A stretch of 41,441 nt of DNA from Deltaproteobacteria bacterium (lineage in GTDB: Bacteria > Myxococcota_A > UBA9160 > SZUA-336). The stretch spans positions 1-41,441 of the forward strand of contig JAJDAJ010000051.1 of assembly GCA_029261925.1 (NCBI GenBank). Reading direction: 5' to 3'. The translations under genes were made by a program, and so were the position numbers. The notes beneath the pieces were generated by a model. It ran no database searches. It saw only the letters and a program-made list of their open reading frames with translations, and had not been told where the DNA came from. Below, piece after piece: positions 17,184-26,821 of the stretch (its first letter is position 1; each line of letters starts with the position of its first letter).

Positions 17184-18112
17184 GCGCGCTGGCGGTACCA
17201 CGCCACGGTGTCGCGCAGACCCTCGCGCAGCCCCACGCCGGCCGTCCAGCCGAGAGCCTCGCGGGCCCGCGAGGGGTCGGCCTCGCTGTCGCGAACGTCT
17301 CCCGCGCGCCCGGACTCCCGGCGCGGCTCGATCCCCTCCGCGCCCAGCTCCGCGGCGATCGCGTCCAGCAGCTCCCGCACGCTCGTGCGGGCGCCGCGGC
17401 CCACGTTCAGGGGCGACGGCGAGGCGCCCGTCGCCGCGGCCGCCGCGAGGTTCGCGGCGACCACGTCGGAGACGTGCACGAAGTCGCGCGTCTGGGCGCC
17501 ATCTCCGAAGATGACCGGGATGTCGCCGCGAGCCAGGGCGGAGACGAAGCGCGGGATCACGCCGGCGTACGACGAGCGCTCGTCCTGGCGCGGCCCGTAC
17601 ACGTTGAAGTAGCGCAGCACCACCGTCTCGAGCCCATCGCGCGCCGCCAGCGCGCACTCCTGCTCGCCGATCCACTTCTGCAGCGCATAGGGGGACAGGG
17701 GTCGCGGCGCCATGTCCTCGGTCTTCGGCAGGCGCGGGTCGTCGCCGTACACGGCGCACGACGACGCGAAGACCACGCGCGCCACACCGGCCGCGCGCGC
17801 CGCGAGCAGCACCTGGAGCGTCCCGGTGGCGTTGATCCGGTGGCTGCCCAGGGGATCGGCGACCGTCTCGGGCACCGAGACCACCGCGGCCTGGTGGAAG
17901 ACCCGGTCGCAGCCGCGCACGGCCCGCTGCAGCGCAGCGGCGTCGGTGATGCTGCCCTCGATCAGCTCGACGTCCCCGGCCACCGCTTCCAGGTTCTCGC
18001 GCCGGCCCGACCGCAGGTCGTCCAGGACGCGCACCCGGTCGCCCGCCGCCACGCAGGCCTCGACCAGATGCGACCCGATGAAGCCCGCGCCACCCGTGAC
18101 CAGCACGTTCAC
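17177..18112 (-). CDS. NAD-dependent nucleotide-sugar epimerase (GalE/WbpP-like)
   Basis: A 311-residue extended short-chain dehydrogenase/reductase. It has the NAD motif TGGAGFIGSH at residues 6-15, a catalytic SSCAVYG segment, YALQK as the Tyr-x-x-x-Lys pair and the conserved RYFNVYGPRQ. Such enzymes invert C4 of UDP-glucose, UDP-GlcNAc or similar sugars. It overlaps the glucuronate epimerase gene by 4 bases and the VanZ gene by 7. The exact substrate is not predictable; WbpP-like UDP-GlcNAc/GalNAc C4 epimerase and UDP-glucose 4-epimerase are the likely options. Confidence 0.88.
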   Translation of the reverse strand: MNVLVTGGAGFIGSHLVEACVAAGDRVRVLDDLRSGRRENLEAVAGDVELIEGSITDAAALQRAVRGCDRVFHQAAVVSVPETVADPLGSHRINATGTLQVLLAARAAGVARVVFASSCAVYGDDPRLPKTEDMAPRPLSPYALQKWIGEQECALAARDGLETVVLRYFNVYGPRQDERSSYAGVIPRFVSALARGDIPVIFGDGAQTRDFVHVSDVVAANLAAAAATGASPSPLNVGRGARTSVRELLDAIAAELGAEGIEPRRESGRAGDVRDSEADPSRAREALGWTAGVGLREGLRDTVAWYRQRAC

Positions 18113-19065
18113 GCCGGCTCGACCTCGCGCAGCCAGCGCACGAACGACGCGATCCCGTCGCCGAGCTTCACGGCCGGCTCGTAGCCGAGCGCCGCGCGCG
18201 CTCGATCGATCGAGGCCCAGGTGCGGGGCACGTCGCCGAGCTTCGCCGGCTGCGGCTCGCGCTCGATGCGCACGCCGAGGGCATCCTCGAGCGCGTCGAT
18301 CGTCGCCGCCAGCGTGACCGGCTCGCCGCGACCCAGGTTGTACACCTCGTAGCCGCTGCAGCGGTCCAGCGCGCGCAGCGTGCCGTCGACGATGTCGTCC
18401 ACGTGCGTGAAGTCGCGCTCGGCGCTGCCGTCGCCGTACACGGGCACCGGGCGGCCCGCCAGGGCCAGGCGAGCGAACTTGTGGATCGCGAGGTCCGGGC
18501 GCTGTCGCGGTCCGTACACCGTGAAGAAGCGCAGGCAGGTCACGGGCAGGTCCGTGGTGTGCCAGGCCGCGTGACAGAGGAGCTCGCCGGCGCGCTTGCT
18601 CGCGCCGTAGGGAGAAAGCGGCCGGTCGGCCGCGGCGTCCTCGACGAACGGCCCCCGCGGGCGCTCGCCATACACGCTCGACGAGGACGCGAAGACCAGG
18701 CGCTCGACGCCGTGGCGGGCCGCCGCATCCAGCACGACCGCGGTCCCGGTGACGTTCCAGTCCACGTAGCCCACAGGATCGTCCAGGCTCGGGCGGACAC
18801 CCGCCCGCGCCGCCAGGTGGACCACGGCGGCCGGCCGCAGCTCGTCGAGCACCGCCGCCACGCGCTCGCCGTCGCGCACGTCGAGCTCGTGCAGGCCGCG
18901 GAATCCGGGCCGGGCTCGGGCACCCGCCAGGTTCCGCTCCTTCACGGCGCGGGGATAGAAGTCGTGGAAGGAATCGATCACCGCGACCTCGTCGCCGCGC
19001 GCGAGCAGCGCGTCCACAAGGTGCGAGCCGATGGCTCCGGCGCCGCCGGTCACGAGCACGCGCAT
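18109..19065 (-). CDS. NAD-dependent epimerase, probable UDP-glucuronate 4-epimerase
   Basis: A 318-residue extended SDR enzyme with TGGAGAIGSH near the N-terminus, an SSSSVYG catalytic segment, YGASK as the Tyr/Lys pair and RFFTVYGPRQRPD, the last being typical of glucuronate epimerases. The ATG at 19065 puts the NAD motif at residue 6. It would convert UDP-glucuronate, made by the dehydrogenase at 15463, to UDP-galacturonate. It lies 16 bases after the GDP-mannose dehydratase gene and overlaps the next epimerase start by 4 bases. Substrate identity is inferred from similarity and from the neighbouring dehydrogenase. Confidence 0.87.
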   Translation of the reverse strand: MRVLVTGGAGAIGSHLVDALLARGDEVAVIDSFHDFYPRAVKERNLAGARARPGFRGLHELDVRDGERVAAVLDELRPAAVVHLAARAGVRPSLDDPVGYVDWNVTGTAVVLDAAARHGVERLVFASSSSVYGERPRGPFVEDAAADRPLSPYGASKRAGELLCHAAWHTTDLPVTCLRFFTVYGPRQRPDLAIHKFARLALAGRPVPVYGDGSAERDFTHVDDIVDGTLRALDRCSGYEVYNLGRGEPVTLAATIDALEDALGVRIEREPQPAKLGDVPRTWASIDRARAALGYEPAVKLGDGIASFVRWLREVEPA

Positions 19066-19081
19066 CGGAGGACTCCCGGGC

Positions 19082-20068
19082 TCAGCGCCCGGCGGGGTCC
19101 TTGTGCTCCCGCCAGTGCGCCGTCTCGGCGTCGACCATGATCCGGACCAGCTCCTCGAAGCTCGTGGTCGGGCTCCAGCCCAGGCTCTCGCGGGCCCGCG
19201 AGGGGTCGGCGAGCAGCGTCTCGACCTCGGCGGGCCGCAGCAGCTCGGGATCGAGACGCACGTGATCGCGGTAGTCCAGCCCCAGGTGGCCGAAGGCGAT
19301 CTCGCAGAACTCGCGGCAGCTGTGGTACTCGCCGGTGCCCACCACGTAGTCGGCCGGGGCATCCTGCTGGAGCATGCGCCACATGGCGTCGACGTACTCG
19401 GGGGCATAGCCCCAGTCGCGACGCGCATCCAGGTTGCCCAGCCGCAGATCCTCCTGCAGCCCCAGCGCGATCCGGGCCGCGCCCTCCGCGATCTTCCGGG
19501 TCACGAACTCACGCCCGCGGCGCGGGGACTCGTGATTGAACAGGATGCCGCTGCACGCGTAGATGCCGTAGCTCTCGCGGTAGTTGATCGTGATCCAGTG
19601 GCCGTAGAGCTTGGCCACCCCGTAGGGGCTCCGCGGATAGAACGGCGTCTGCTCGGTCTGCGGCGTCTCCTGGACCTTGCCGAACATCTCGCTGGACGAG
19701 GCCTGGTAGAAGCGGATTTCCGGATCCACCAGGCGCACGGCCTCGAGCATGCGCGTGACGCCCAGGGCCGTGAACTCGCCCGTGAGCAGCGGCTGCGAGA
19801 AGCTGGTGGGCACGAAGGACTGGGCGGCCAGGTTGTAGACCTCGGCCGGGCGGACCCGCTGCAGCAGGTTCACCAGGGAGAGCTGGTCCAGCAGATCGGC
19901 CTGCTCGAGCTCGATCCGGTCCACGAGGTGGGCGATGCGCTCGAAGCTCTCGGTGCTCGCCCGCCGCACCATGCCCACGACGCGGTAGTCCCGGGCCAGG
20001 AGGTGCTCGGCCAGGTACGAGCCGTCCTGGCCGGTGATCCCGGTGATCAGTGCGCAGCGCTGGCCCAT
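19082..20068 (-). CDS. gmd: GDP-mannose 4,6-dehydratase
   Basis: A 328-residue extended SDR enzyme turning GDP-mannose into GDP-4-keto-6-deoxymannose. Signature pieces are [14 protein letters not shown] at 8-21, ASSSEMFG, the Tyr/Lys pair in SPYGVAK, and [10 protein letters not shown]. The product normally goes to GDP-fucose, GDP-rhamnose or GDP-perosamine through a second enzyme, and no obvious reductase or aminotransferase for that step is in the window. Together with the mannose guanylyltransferase it indicates a deoxyhexose in the EPS or another glycan. Confidence 0.94.
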   Translation of the reverse strand: MGQRCALITGITGQDGSYLAEHLLARDYRVVGMVRRASTESFERIAHLVDRIELEQADLLDQLSLVNLLQRVRPAEVYNLAAQSFVPTSFSQPLLTGEFTALGVTRMLEAVRLVDPEIRFYQASSSEMFGKVQETPQTEQTPFYPRSPYGVAKLYGHWITINYRESYGIYACSGILFNHESPRRGREFVTRKIAEGAARIALGLQEDLRLGNLDARRDWGYAPEYVDAMWRMLQQDAPADYVVGTGEYHSCREFCEIAFGHLGLDYRDHVRLDPELLRPAEVETLLADPSRARESLGWSPTTSFEELVRIMVDAETAHWREHKDPAGR

Positions 20069-20102
20069 CCAGGGGGCGTATAGCCCGGCCGCGCGCCTCG
20101 CG

Positions 20103-21545
20103 CTACTCCGGGTCGAACTGGTAGCGGAATCCCACCGAGATCCGGTGCCGCTCGAAGCTCCGCAGGGTCCGGCCCTTGGAGTCCTGGTCGATCAGCGAGA
20201 AGCGGGCGTAGGCGTTGATATCCTTGCGCATCCGCCAGTCGACCTGCAGATCCAGGCGGAGCTGCTCGAGGTCGACCTCGGAGGTCGCCTCGACCGTGCA
20301 CCAGATGGCCTCGTTGCCGGTGGCCCCCGGGACCTGCCTGCGGCGGCTGCCGGGCACGCAGAAATCGTCGAACTGCGCGTTGGGCAGGATCGGGACGTCG
20401 AACTCGCCGATCGACTCGTAGTCCGAGAAGGAGCCGGACAGGCGCAGCTTCACGCGGTCGCTGAGCCGGTGCGAGAGCTGGGCGAAGAACGTGTGGATCT
20501 CGATGCTCGACGAGGTCGTTGCCCCGGCACCGCCGGTCCGCGCGTCACGCGACAGCCCGAAGGTCAGATCGCCGCGCGGCAGCTGGCGCGTCAGCGAGAG
20601 GGAGCCGACCAGCCCGGAGCTGCTGTCGGACTCGTCGAGCTCGACGGCCCGCGGGTTGGTGAGCAGGCGCACCGAGCCGCTGCCGGGGATGACGATCTCC
20701 TGGACGTCGAAGACCACCACCGGCACGTCGAAGCGCTCCGCATCGATCCAGCGCTGACCGACCGAGGCGCGCGAGCTCCACTTCGGCGACCACGCGCGCG
20801 TCCAGGCCAGCGTCAGCGTGCCCAGCTCGTCGCGCTGGTCCGGAACGCTCGAGACGCTTGACGCGGGGTCCTGGTCCGAGCGGCTCACGCCGTAGGAGAG
20901 GCTCAGCTGGTCGAGCGGCGTCAGGACGTGCTCGAGGCCGATGCTGCCGCCCACGGTGTCGAGGTCGCGCACCTGGGTATCCCGGATCAGCCTGTTGTCG
21001 TCGTACTCGCGCCTCTCGTAGTCGAAGCTGCCCACCAGGTTCGTGCGCGAGGTCAGGGCGTAGCGGGCGCCTACGATGGCCTCGTCGTAGATCACGTCGG
21101 GTCGCTCCGACTGGATCAGGAAGTCGGAGCCGTCCACGTTCTCGAAGATGTCGTCGCGATTGTCCGCCACGCGATGGGAAGCGCGGAGGTCCATCTCGAA
21201 GCGATCGCTGAGCTTGCGCTTGCCGCGCAGCGCGTAGTGCTGGTCGATGCCGTCGATGTCGCGCAGGCTCCAGTAGTTCCGGAACGTCAGGCCAAGATCG
21301 AGGTCGAGCGTGCCCTTCTCGTCGCGCGCACTGAGCGTGATGCCCGGACGCGTACGTGTGACCCAGGACGAGCGCTCGTCGGTCTCCCGGGACAGGACGT
21401 TGTCGTCCCACTCCTGGCTGACGTTCAGCGAGGGCTTCGCCTCGAAGGACTGCGCCGCGGCCCGCGAGAGCGGGACGAGCGCGACGATGAGCACCAGCGC
21501 GAGACGCGCGGTGCTACCTCCAGAAGGGGCTCTCTTGGGGGACAA
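20103..21545 (-). CDS. Outer-membrane beta-barrel protein of an EPS locus
   Basis: A 480-residue protein with a signal peptide (about 1-32, ending AAAQ) and then many alternating hydrophobic/polar strands separated by Asp/Arg-rich turns, the pattern of an outer-membrane barrel of about 16-18 strands. It resembles the PEP-CTERM system-associated outer-membrane protein family. The best start is TTG at 21545, with GGAG 9 bases upstream; it overlaps the end of the export lipoprotein gene by 32 bases. A later GTG would shorten the signal peptide too much. It probably helps the polysaccharide pass the outer membrane; its exact pore or scaffold function is not known. Confidence 0.82.
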   Translation of the reverse strand: MSPKRAPSGGSTARLALVLIVALVPLSRAAAQSFEAKPSLNVSQEWDDNVLSRETDERSSWVTRTRPGITLSARDEKGTLDLDLGLTFRNYWSLRDIDGIDQHYALRGKRKLSDRFEMDLRASHRVADNRDDIFENVDGSDFLIQSERPDVIYDEAIVGARYALTSRTNLVGSFDYERREYDDNRLIRDTQVRDLDTVGGSIGLEHVLTPLDQLSLSYGVSRSDQDPASSVSSVPDQRDELGTLTLAWTRAWSPKWSSRASVGQRWIDAERFDVPVVVFDVQEIVIPGSGSVRLLTNPRAVELDESDSSSGLVGSLSLTRQLPRGDLTFGLSRDARTGGAGATTSSSIEIHTFFAQLSHRLSDRVKLRLSGSFSDYESIGEFDVPILPNAQFDDFCVPGSRRRQVPGATGNEAIWCTVEATSEVDLEQLRLDLQVDWRMRKDINAYARFSLIDQDSKGRTLRSFERHRISVGFRYQFDPE

Positions 21546-22146
21546 TGATTCGATCTCCGGGGAGCAGGAGGATGTTCTGCTGCAGGTTGCGGCCGCTGAC
21601 GTAGCGGTCGTAGTCGAAGGTGAATTCCTGGGGGCTGCCGTCGCCCGAGCGACGGATGATCTTGACGCGGTTCTTGCCCGAGAACGGATTGAAGCCGCCG
21701 GCCAGGGCGATGGCGTCGATCACGCGCATCTCGGGCTGGAACGGTACCACGCCCTCGCGCGCGATCTCCCCCATCAGGTACACGACCTTCGAGCGGATCT
21801 CTCCGACCACGACCGTGACGTGGGGCGCGGTGATGAACTCCGACAGCCGCTCGGTGACGACCTGCTTGAGCTCGACGGCCGTCAGGCCGGCGGCCTGCAC
21901 GTCGTCCAGCAGGGGCACGGAGATCTTGCCGTCGGTGCGGACCTCGACGTCCACGTCGAGCTCGTCCTCGTTCCAGACGCGGATCGACAGCCGGTCCCGG
22001 GGGCCGATCACGTACTCCTGGCTGGCCTCGATCGCCGCGTCCTCGAGCTGCACGGCGCTGGGAACCTCGCGCAGGTTCTGCGCGCATCCGGCCGCGACCA
22101 GCAGGAGGGCGGCCGCCAGGGGCCAGGGGCGCAGGGGTTCTCGCAT
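21514..22146 (-). CDS. Polysaccharide export lipoprotein (Wza family, small form)
   Basis: A 210-residue export protein. The lipoprotein signal MREPLRPWPLAAALLLVAAG precedes Cys21. A Poly_export domain begins YVIGPRDRLSIRVW at about 45, and a SLBB-type domain follows from about 120 (VYLMGEIAREG, then the [14 protein letters not shown] ending). The ATG at 22146 is chosen for the GGAGG 5 bases upstream and the lipoprotein signal. The short C-terminus ending SPFWR matches the PEP-CTERM-associated export family rather than full Wza, which has a longer C-terminal helix. It acts in the outer membrane or periplasm as the exit channel component, working with the chain-length protein at 26814. Confidence 0.9.
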   Translation of the reverse strand: MREPLRPWPLAAALLLVAAGCAQNLREVPSAVQLEDAAIEASQEYVIGPRDRLSIRVWNEDELDVDVEVRTDGKISVPLLDDVQAAGLTAVELKQVVTERLSEFITAPHVTVVVGEIRSKVVYLMGEIAREGVVPFQPEMRVIDAIALAGGFNPFSGKNRVKIIRRSGDGSPQEFTFDYDRYVSGRNLQQNILLLPGDRIIVPQESPFWR

Positions 22147-22162
22147 GGGAGCCTCCAGGGGA

Positions 22163-23554
22163 TCAGGCCGAGCTGGCCAGTCCCGCATCCTTGATCTTGT
22201 AGAGCAGGGCCTTGTAGCTGATCTCGAGGATCTCGGCCGCGGCCCGCCGGTTCCAGCGCGTGCGAGCGAGCACCGTGCGGATCAGTCGCGCCTCGGCGAC
22301 ACGCGCGGCCTCGCGCCCGACGCCCTTGAGATCCACGCTGGGGAGCTCTCCCGCCAGGAAGCGAGCCAGCTCCGGGCGCGTCTCTCCGGCCTGCCGCGCC
22401 CGCTCGACGCGCTCGCGCAGCTCGTCGATCACGGGGGCCTCGGCACCCAGCAGCGCGACGCGGTGTACCAGGTTCTCGAGCTCGCGCACGTTGCCGGGCC
22501 AGGCGTGGGTGGCGAAGAGCTCGAGCAGCTCGTCCGAGAACGACGCCACCGGGCGTCCTGCCTCGGCGGCGAAGCGCGACGCGAAGTGCCGCGCCAGCGG
22601 CAGGATCTCGTCGCGACGCTCACGCAGCGGGGGGACCTCCACCGTCACCACGTTGAGGCGGTAGAACAGGTCCTCACGGAACGAGCCCTCGCTCACGGCC
22701 GCCCCCAGGTCCCCGTGCGTGGCCGCGATCACGCGAGCGTCCACGCTCACGTCGCCCTCGCTGCCCAGCCGCGAGAAGCGTCCCTCCTGGAGCACCTGCA
22801 GCAGCTTCGCCTGCAGCCGCAGATCCAGCTCCGAGATCTCGTCGAGGAAGATCGTGCCGCCTTCCGCCTGGCCGTAGCGGCCGCCGCGGCGCTCGTCCGC
22901 GCCCGTGAATGCACCCTTCTCGTAGCCGAAGAGCTCGCTCTCCAGCAGCTCACCGGGCAGTGCCGCGCAGTTGATCTTGACGAAGGCGCCGCGCCGCGAG
23001 CAGCGCCGCGCCAGCCAGCGCGCCACCAGCTCCTTGCCCGAGCCGCTCTCGCCCCGGATCAGCACCGTCAGGTCGGTGTCGGCCACCCGCTCGACCGTCC
23101 GCGCCAGCGCGCGCATCCGCGGGCTCTCGCCCAGCAGTACGCCGGGCGGCGCGGGAGCGCGCGCGGCGGCACGCGCGGCCGTGGCGCGCGCCAGCGTGCG
23201 GGCCAGCTCCGCGACCTCGAAGGGCATGTGCAGCCAGCCGTCGGCGCCGGCCTGCAGCGCCTCGACCACCGGCCGGGCGCCGGGCGTGGTCCCCAGCACC
23301 ACCAGGGGAAGCTCCGGGCAGCGGGCGCGGATCTGCTTGGTCGCGTCGAGCGCATCGAGGCCGGGCAGCTCGCGGTCCATCAGCAGCGCCGCGGGGGCCT
23401 GCCCGCCGGCCAGCTCCTCGAGCGCCTCCTCCGCGCTCGAGACGTGGGCGGCCACGTACCCCGCGGCCACCGCCAGCGCGCAGAGCCCCGCTCGCGTGCC
23501 GGAATCCGGCGCGACGATCAGCAGGGTCTGCAGCATCCGGTCATCTCGATTCAC
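22163..23554 (-). CDS. NtrC-type sigma-54 response regulator with degenerate receiver
   Basis: A 463-residue enhancer-binding protein. Receiver: Asp60 is at the phosphoacceptor position (LLMDRELPG), but the acidic pair at the N-terminal strand is replaced by Ala15-Pro16 (LLIVAPDSG) and the conserved KPF lysine is Met110. Phosphorylation control is therefore doubtful. The AAA+ domain has Walker A GESGSGKE at 168-175 and GAFTGA at 214-219. The C-terminal Fis-like helix WNRRAAAEILEISYKALL nearly matches that of the regulator at 28864. The start is GTG at 23554; an ATG six codons later is an alternative. It follows the sugar-phosphate transferase gene after 225 bases in which I see no gene, and precedes the export lipoprotein gene by 16. 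It resembles PrsR of PEP-CTERM loci. Confidence 0.88.
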   Translation of the reverse strand: MNRDDRMLQTLLIVAPDSGTRAGLCALAVAAGYVAAHVSSAEEALEELAGGQAPAALLMDRELPGLDALDATKQIRARCPELPLVVLGTTPGARPVVEALQAGADGWLHMPFEVAELARTLARATAARAAARAPAPPGVLLGESPRMRALARTVERVADTDLTVLIRGESGSGKELVARWLARRCSRRGAFVKINCAALPGELLESELFGYEKGAFTGADERRGGRYGQAEGGTIFLDEISELDLRLQAKLLQVLQEGRFSRLGSEGDVSVDARVIAATHGDLGAAVSEGSFREDLFYRLNVVTVEVPPLRERRDEILPLARHFASRFAAEAGRPVASFSDELLELFATHAWPGNVRELENLVHRVALLGAEAPVIDELRERVERARQAGETRPELARFLAGELPSVDLKGVGREAARVAEARLIRTVLARTRWNRRAAAEILEISYKALLYKIKDAGLASSA

Positions 23555-23779
23555 GGCGCCTCGCTCAGGTGGACCAGGACTTCCCGCCCCATTCTACCGG
23601 CGGCACGGGACCCCCGGGCAGGCCCCTCGCCTCTTGAGTCGCCCTGGAGCCCGGCGCGTGGCGGCGCCGCTCCGGACGCGGGCAGATGCTCGCCCGGGTC
23701 CCCCCTGCCGGGTGCAGCGCAGGTGCACCGCGTGCGCGGCGCCGCGCCCCCGGGGCCGCCTGTCTCGACGCGTGCGCGC

Positions 23780-24934
23780 TCAGCCGGCCGCCCGCTGGCC
23801 CGTCTGCTGCACCGGAGCGGGCAGCGCGTCGGCCCGGGCTCTCTGTCGCTCGATCCGCTCGACGCGGCGCTCGAGCAGGCGCAGGAGCGCGAAGCCCACG
23901 GCGAGCAGGGAGAGCCAGAGGCTCCACGTCGCCAGCTGACCCAGTCCCCGGGTGTAGAAGCCCAGCGCCGCGAGAGCGCCGGAGATGCCGTAGAGCACGG
24001 CCAGCACCTGCGGCACGCCGAGGCCGGTGCGCTGCAGCAGGTGGTGAATGTGGCCCCGATCCGCGGAGAAGACCGCCCGGGCGACGCGGATCGGATGGAA
24101 GCCCTCGTCGTCCCGCCGCCGCAGGTAGCCGATGCCGCGCCGCAGGATGGCCAGGGCCGTGTCGAGCATCGGCAACCCGATCACCAGCAGCGGCACGATC
24201 AGCGCGACGCCCGTCGGTGCCTTCTGGTACGAGGCCAGCGCCAGCACCGCGGTCAGGTAGCCGATCAGCATCGAGCCGGCGTCGCCCAGGAAGATCCGGG
24301 CCGGGGGCAGGTTGAAGCGCAGGAAGGCCGCCAGGGCCCCCGCGAGGATCAGCGTGCCGATGACCGGGACGGTCGCCCCGGCGTCGAAGGCCAGCAGGAA
24401 GATGGTGAGCATGGCGATCACCGAGATCCCGGAGGCCAGCCCGTCCATGCCGTCGATCAGGTTCACCGCGTTGGTCACGACCACGATCCAGCCCACCGTG
24501 ATCACGAACGAGAGTACGGGGGCCGACCAGGCCAGGGCCTCGGCCGCGAGCGGCAGCTCGCCCGAGGCGCGGAAGCCGACGGCCCAGGTCGCGACCGCCA
24601 CCGCGGTCTGCGCCGCGAGCTTGCGCACGGGCGCCAGGTCGCGCAGGTCGTCGAGCAGGCCGAGCGCCAGCATCGCCCCACCGCCCGTCATCAGCAGGGC
24701 CAGCTCGGCCGCGCCCTCGCGGACCGGGGCGAGAAACGGGGCCAGCAGCAACAGGCCCCCCAGCATGGCCCCGTAGACCGCCAGCCCCCCGAGGATCGCG
24801 ACCGGGCGGTCGTGCATCTTGCGCCCACCGGGGTGATCGACCCAGCCACGCGCCGTGGCCCAGCGGATCACGAGCGGCGTCAGCAGCAGCGCGAGCAGCC
24901 AGGGGACGATCAGGATCGCGGCGAACATCAGCAT
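23780..24934 (-). CDS. WecA/MraY-type undecaprenyl-phosphate sugar-1-phosphate transferase
   Basis: A 384-residue membrane protein with about 11 helices. Family motifs are all present: GLLDDLRDL near 92-100, NAVNLIDGMDGLASG near 154-168, FLGDAGSMLIGY near 214-225 and the HIHHLL motif near 293. Such enzymes start glycan synthesis by moving a sugar-1-phosphate (often GlcNAc) from UDP-sugar to undecaprenyl phosphate at the inner membrane. In this locus it is the probable priming enzyme for EPS. The cytoplasmic loop with HIHH favours a WecA-type rather than MraY function. The C-terminal 30 residues are charged and variable. Confidence 0.9.
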   Translation of the reverse strand: MLMFAAILIVPWLLALLLTPLVIRWATARGWVDHPGGRKMHDRPVAILGGLAVYGAMLGGLLLLAPFLAPVREGAAELALLMTGGGAMLALGLLDDLRDLAPVRKLAAQTAVAVATWAVGFRASGELPLAAEALAWSAPVLSFVITVGWIVVVTNAVNLIDGMDGLASGISVIAMLTIFLLAFDAGATVPVIGTLILAGALAAFLRFNLPPARIFLGDAGSMLIGYLTAVLALASYQKAPTGVALIVPLLVIGLPMLDTALAILRRGIGYLRRRDDEGFHPIRVARAVFSADRGHIHHLLQRTGLGVPQVLAVLYGISGALAALGFYTRGLGQLATWSLWLSLLAVGFALLRLLERRVERIERQRARADALPAPVQQTGQRAAG

Positions 24935-25017
24935 CCGGCGTCAGGGTCTCACGGGCGGCGCGAATGCCACAAGGAGCCGGGCTGCGGCGACCCGCAGGGC
25001 CGCGGTCCGCTCCCAGG

Positions 25018-25824
25018 TCAGTCCGCGCGGCCGTAGTAGCCCGCGTAGGCCTGGTTCTGCGCGGACTCGCAGCGGTTGAAGATCGAGCCGATCACCTTGG
25101 AGCGATCGAGGCGCTCCAGGGCGGACATCACGTCGCCACGGGCCACCTCGCCTGCTCCGACCACGAGCAGCGCCGCATCCGCCTGGTCGACCAGCGTCAC
25201 CGCGTCGGGCAGGCCCAGCACGGGCGGGGCGTCGATGATCACGGTGTCGAAGCGAGCCGAGAGCTCCTCGAGCAGCTCGCCCATCGGGCGCGAGCCGAGC
25301 AGCTCGGCCGGCTGCGACGGCATCGCCTTGACCGGCAGGACCCAGAGCCGCGTGTCCGGGATCTGCAGCAGCGCGTCGTCGACCTTGACGTCGGTCTCGA
25401 GCACCTCGGCGAGCCCGGCGTCGGGGAGCTGCGGGAAGGCGCGATGCACGCTGGGGGTGCGCAGGTCGGCGTCGATCAGGCAGGTGTTCGTGCCCAGGTC
25501 GAGCCCGAACGAGAGCGCCAGGTTCACCGCCGTGGTGGTCTTCCCTTCCCCGGGGCGCGCGGAGGTGACGACCAGGGTGCGCAGCGGGCGCCTGCGGCGG
25601 ATCGACTGGATGCGCGCGCGCAGCGTGCGGTACTCCTCGGCCACCGCGGAGCTGCCGGCGGTGACGATCCGCGAGCGTCGGCCCGCGCGGAGCGCGCCCT
25701 CGAGGCCCTGGCCCGAGCCCGAGCGCTCCTCGAGAAGGTCCGGAGCGGTCGGCCCGACCGGCGGCCCTCCCCGCTGCGCGCGTTCCTCCTCGGCCCTCTG
25801 AAGCGCGTCGTGAATCTTGCCCAT
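25018..25824 (-). CDS. CpsD/CapB-type bacterial tyrosine kinase
   Basis: A 268-residue cytoplasmic P-loop tyrosine autokinase of the BY-kinase family. Walker A is SARPGEGKTT at 88-97, Walker A' is LIDADLRTP at 116-124 and Walker B is VIIDAPPVLG. The C-terminus carries Tyr260, Tyr263 and Tyr264, the probable autophosphorylation cluster, which is small for the family. It is separate from its membrane activator, which should be the chain-length protein encoded at 26814. Cycles of phosphorylation in such pairs control polymer length and export. It lies 22 bases after the ExeA-like ATPase gene. Confidence 0.92.
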   Translation of the reverse strand: MGKIHDALQRAEEERAQRGGPPVGPTAPDLLEERSGSGQGLEGALRAGRRSRIVTAGSSAVAEEYRTLRARIQSIRRRRPLRTLVVTSARPGEGKTTTAVNLALSFGLDLGTNTCLIDADLRTPSVHRAFPQLPDAGLAEVLETDVKVDDALLQIPDTRLWVLPVKAMPSQPAELLGSRPMGELLEELSARFDTVIIDAPPVLGLPDAVTLVDQADAALLVVGAGEVARGDVMSALERLDRSKVIGSIFNRCESAQNQAYAGYYGRAD

Positions 25825-25846
25825 CAGTACTCTCCCACCAGAGGAG

Positions 25847-26821
25847 TCAACTCTGCGCGCCGCGGGTGTCGCGGTCCGCTCGCTGTCCCGGCCACAGGCG
25901 CCTCAGCCAGCCCGGACGCTCCCGCGTCCCGGCGACCGGCGCGGCCCCGTCGCCCGTTTCCGTTGCAGCCTCCGTGCCCGGCTGCGGGCTCTCCGGCGCG
26001 GCCTCCTGCCCACCGGCGAGGCCGACGTCGGCGGCCGCCTCGCGCACCAGGGCGTTCGAGACCCGGGTCGACTGCCGCGCGTAGGCCAGCAGGAGCGCGT
26101 TGTCTGCCAGCACGTTGATCACGCGCGGGATGCCGGCCGTGTAGCGGTGCACGGCGCGCAGCGCGCCCCCGCTGAAGAGGTCGCCCTTGTCGTGTCCGGC
26201 GACCAGCAGGCGCTCCTGGACGTAGGCCGCGGTCTCGTCCTCGGTCAGCTGCCGGATCCGGTGGCGCAGCTCCACGCGCTGCCGGAGCTGCCGCAGCTCG
26301 GGCCGCTCCAGCTTCTCCGCCAGCTCGGGCTGACCGACCAGCACGATGTTGATCAGCTTGCTCTGCGGGGTCTCCAGATTCGACAGCATGCGGATCTCCT
26401 CCAGCACGTCGTCGGTCAGGTTCTGGGCCTCGTCGATGATCAGCACCGTCTGCAGGCCGTTGCGCAGCCGCTCGATCAGGTGGGTGTTCAGGCGCTTGAG
26501 GGCCGTGCTCTTGCGGAACGGCTCGACCGGCTCGAGCTCGAGCTCCTCGAACAGGTACGCGAAGAAGTCCTCGGTGCCCAGCGCGGTGTTGAAGATGAAC
26601 GCCGTCTGCACCTTCGGATCGAGCCTCTGGAGCAGGGCATTGAGGATGGTGGTCTTCCCCGTGCCGACCTCGCCGGTCATCACGATGAATCCCTTGCGCT
26701 CGTGAACGCCGTAGATCAGCGTGGCGAGCGCCTCGCGGTGGCTCTCCGACAGGTAGAGGAACCGCGGATCGGGATTGACGCGGAACGGGTCCGCGTCGAG
26801 ACCGAAGAAGGCGTTATACAT
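25847..26821 (-). CDS. ExeA-like AAA ATPase of the PEP-CTERM/EPS-associated type
   Basis: A 324-residue AAA ATPase: Walker A MTGEVGTGKTT at 48-58, Walker B VLIIDEAQNL near 126-135, and an ExeA/GspA-like N-terminus MYNAFFGLDADPFRVNPDP. The last 60 residues are Pro/Ala/Glu-rich and positively charged at the end, without the peptidoglycan-binding domain of GspA. It resembles the putative secretion ATPase that is a hallmark of XrtA/PEP-CTERM EPS loci. Its start overlaps the chain-length gene by 8 bases and it lies directly before the tyrosine kinase gene, so the three are probably made together. Its function in EPS export is not established. Confidence 0.88.
   Translation of the reverse strand: MYNAFFGLDADPFRVNPDPRFLYLSESHREALATLIYGVHERKGFIVMTGEVGTGKTTILNALLQRLDPKVQTAFIFNTALGTEDFFAYLFEELELEPVEPFRKSTALKRLNTHLIERLRNGLQTVLIIDEAQNLTDDVLEEIRMLSNLETPQSKLINIVLVGQPELAEKLERPELRQLRQRVELRHRIRQLTEDETAAYVQERLLVAGHDKGDLFSGGALRAVHRYTAGIPRVINVLADNALLLAYARQSTRVSNALVREAAADVGLAGGQEAAPESPQPGTEAATETGDGAAPVAGTRERPGWLRRLWPGQRADRDTRGAQS

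Noticed and set aside
23555..23779. Possible small gene or promoter in the 225-base gap before the degenerate regulator
   Set aside because: No open frame with a ribosome-binding site and no sigma-54 or sigma-70 match that stands out from GC-rich background.
24964..24973. Decamer ATGCCACAAG shared with the sigma-54 promoter at 28519, upstream of the sugar-phosphate transferase gene
   Set aside because: Aligned to the -12 side it gives GG-N9-GC, and aligned to the -24 side it has only GC at -12. Sigma-54 promoters need the 10-base spacing and a better -12 box, so I do not call a promoter.
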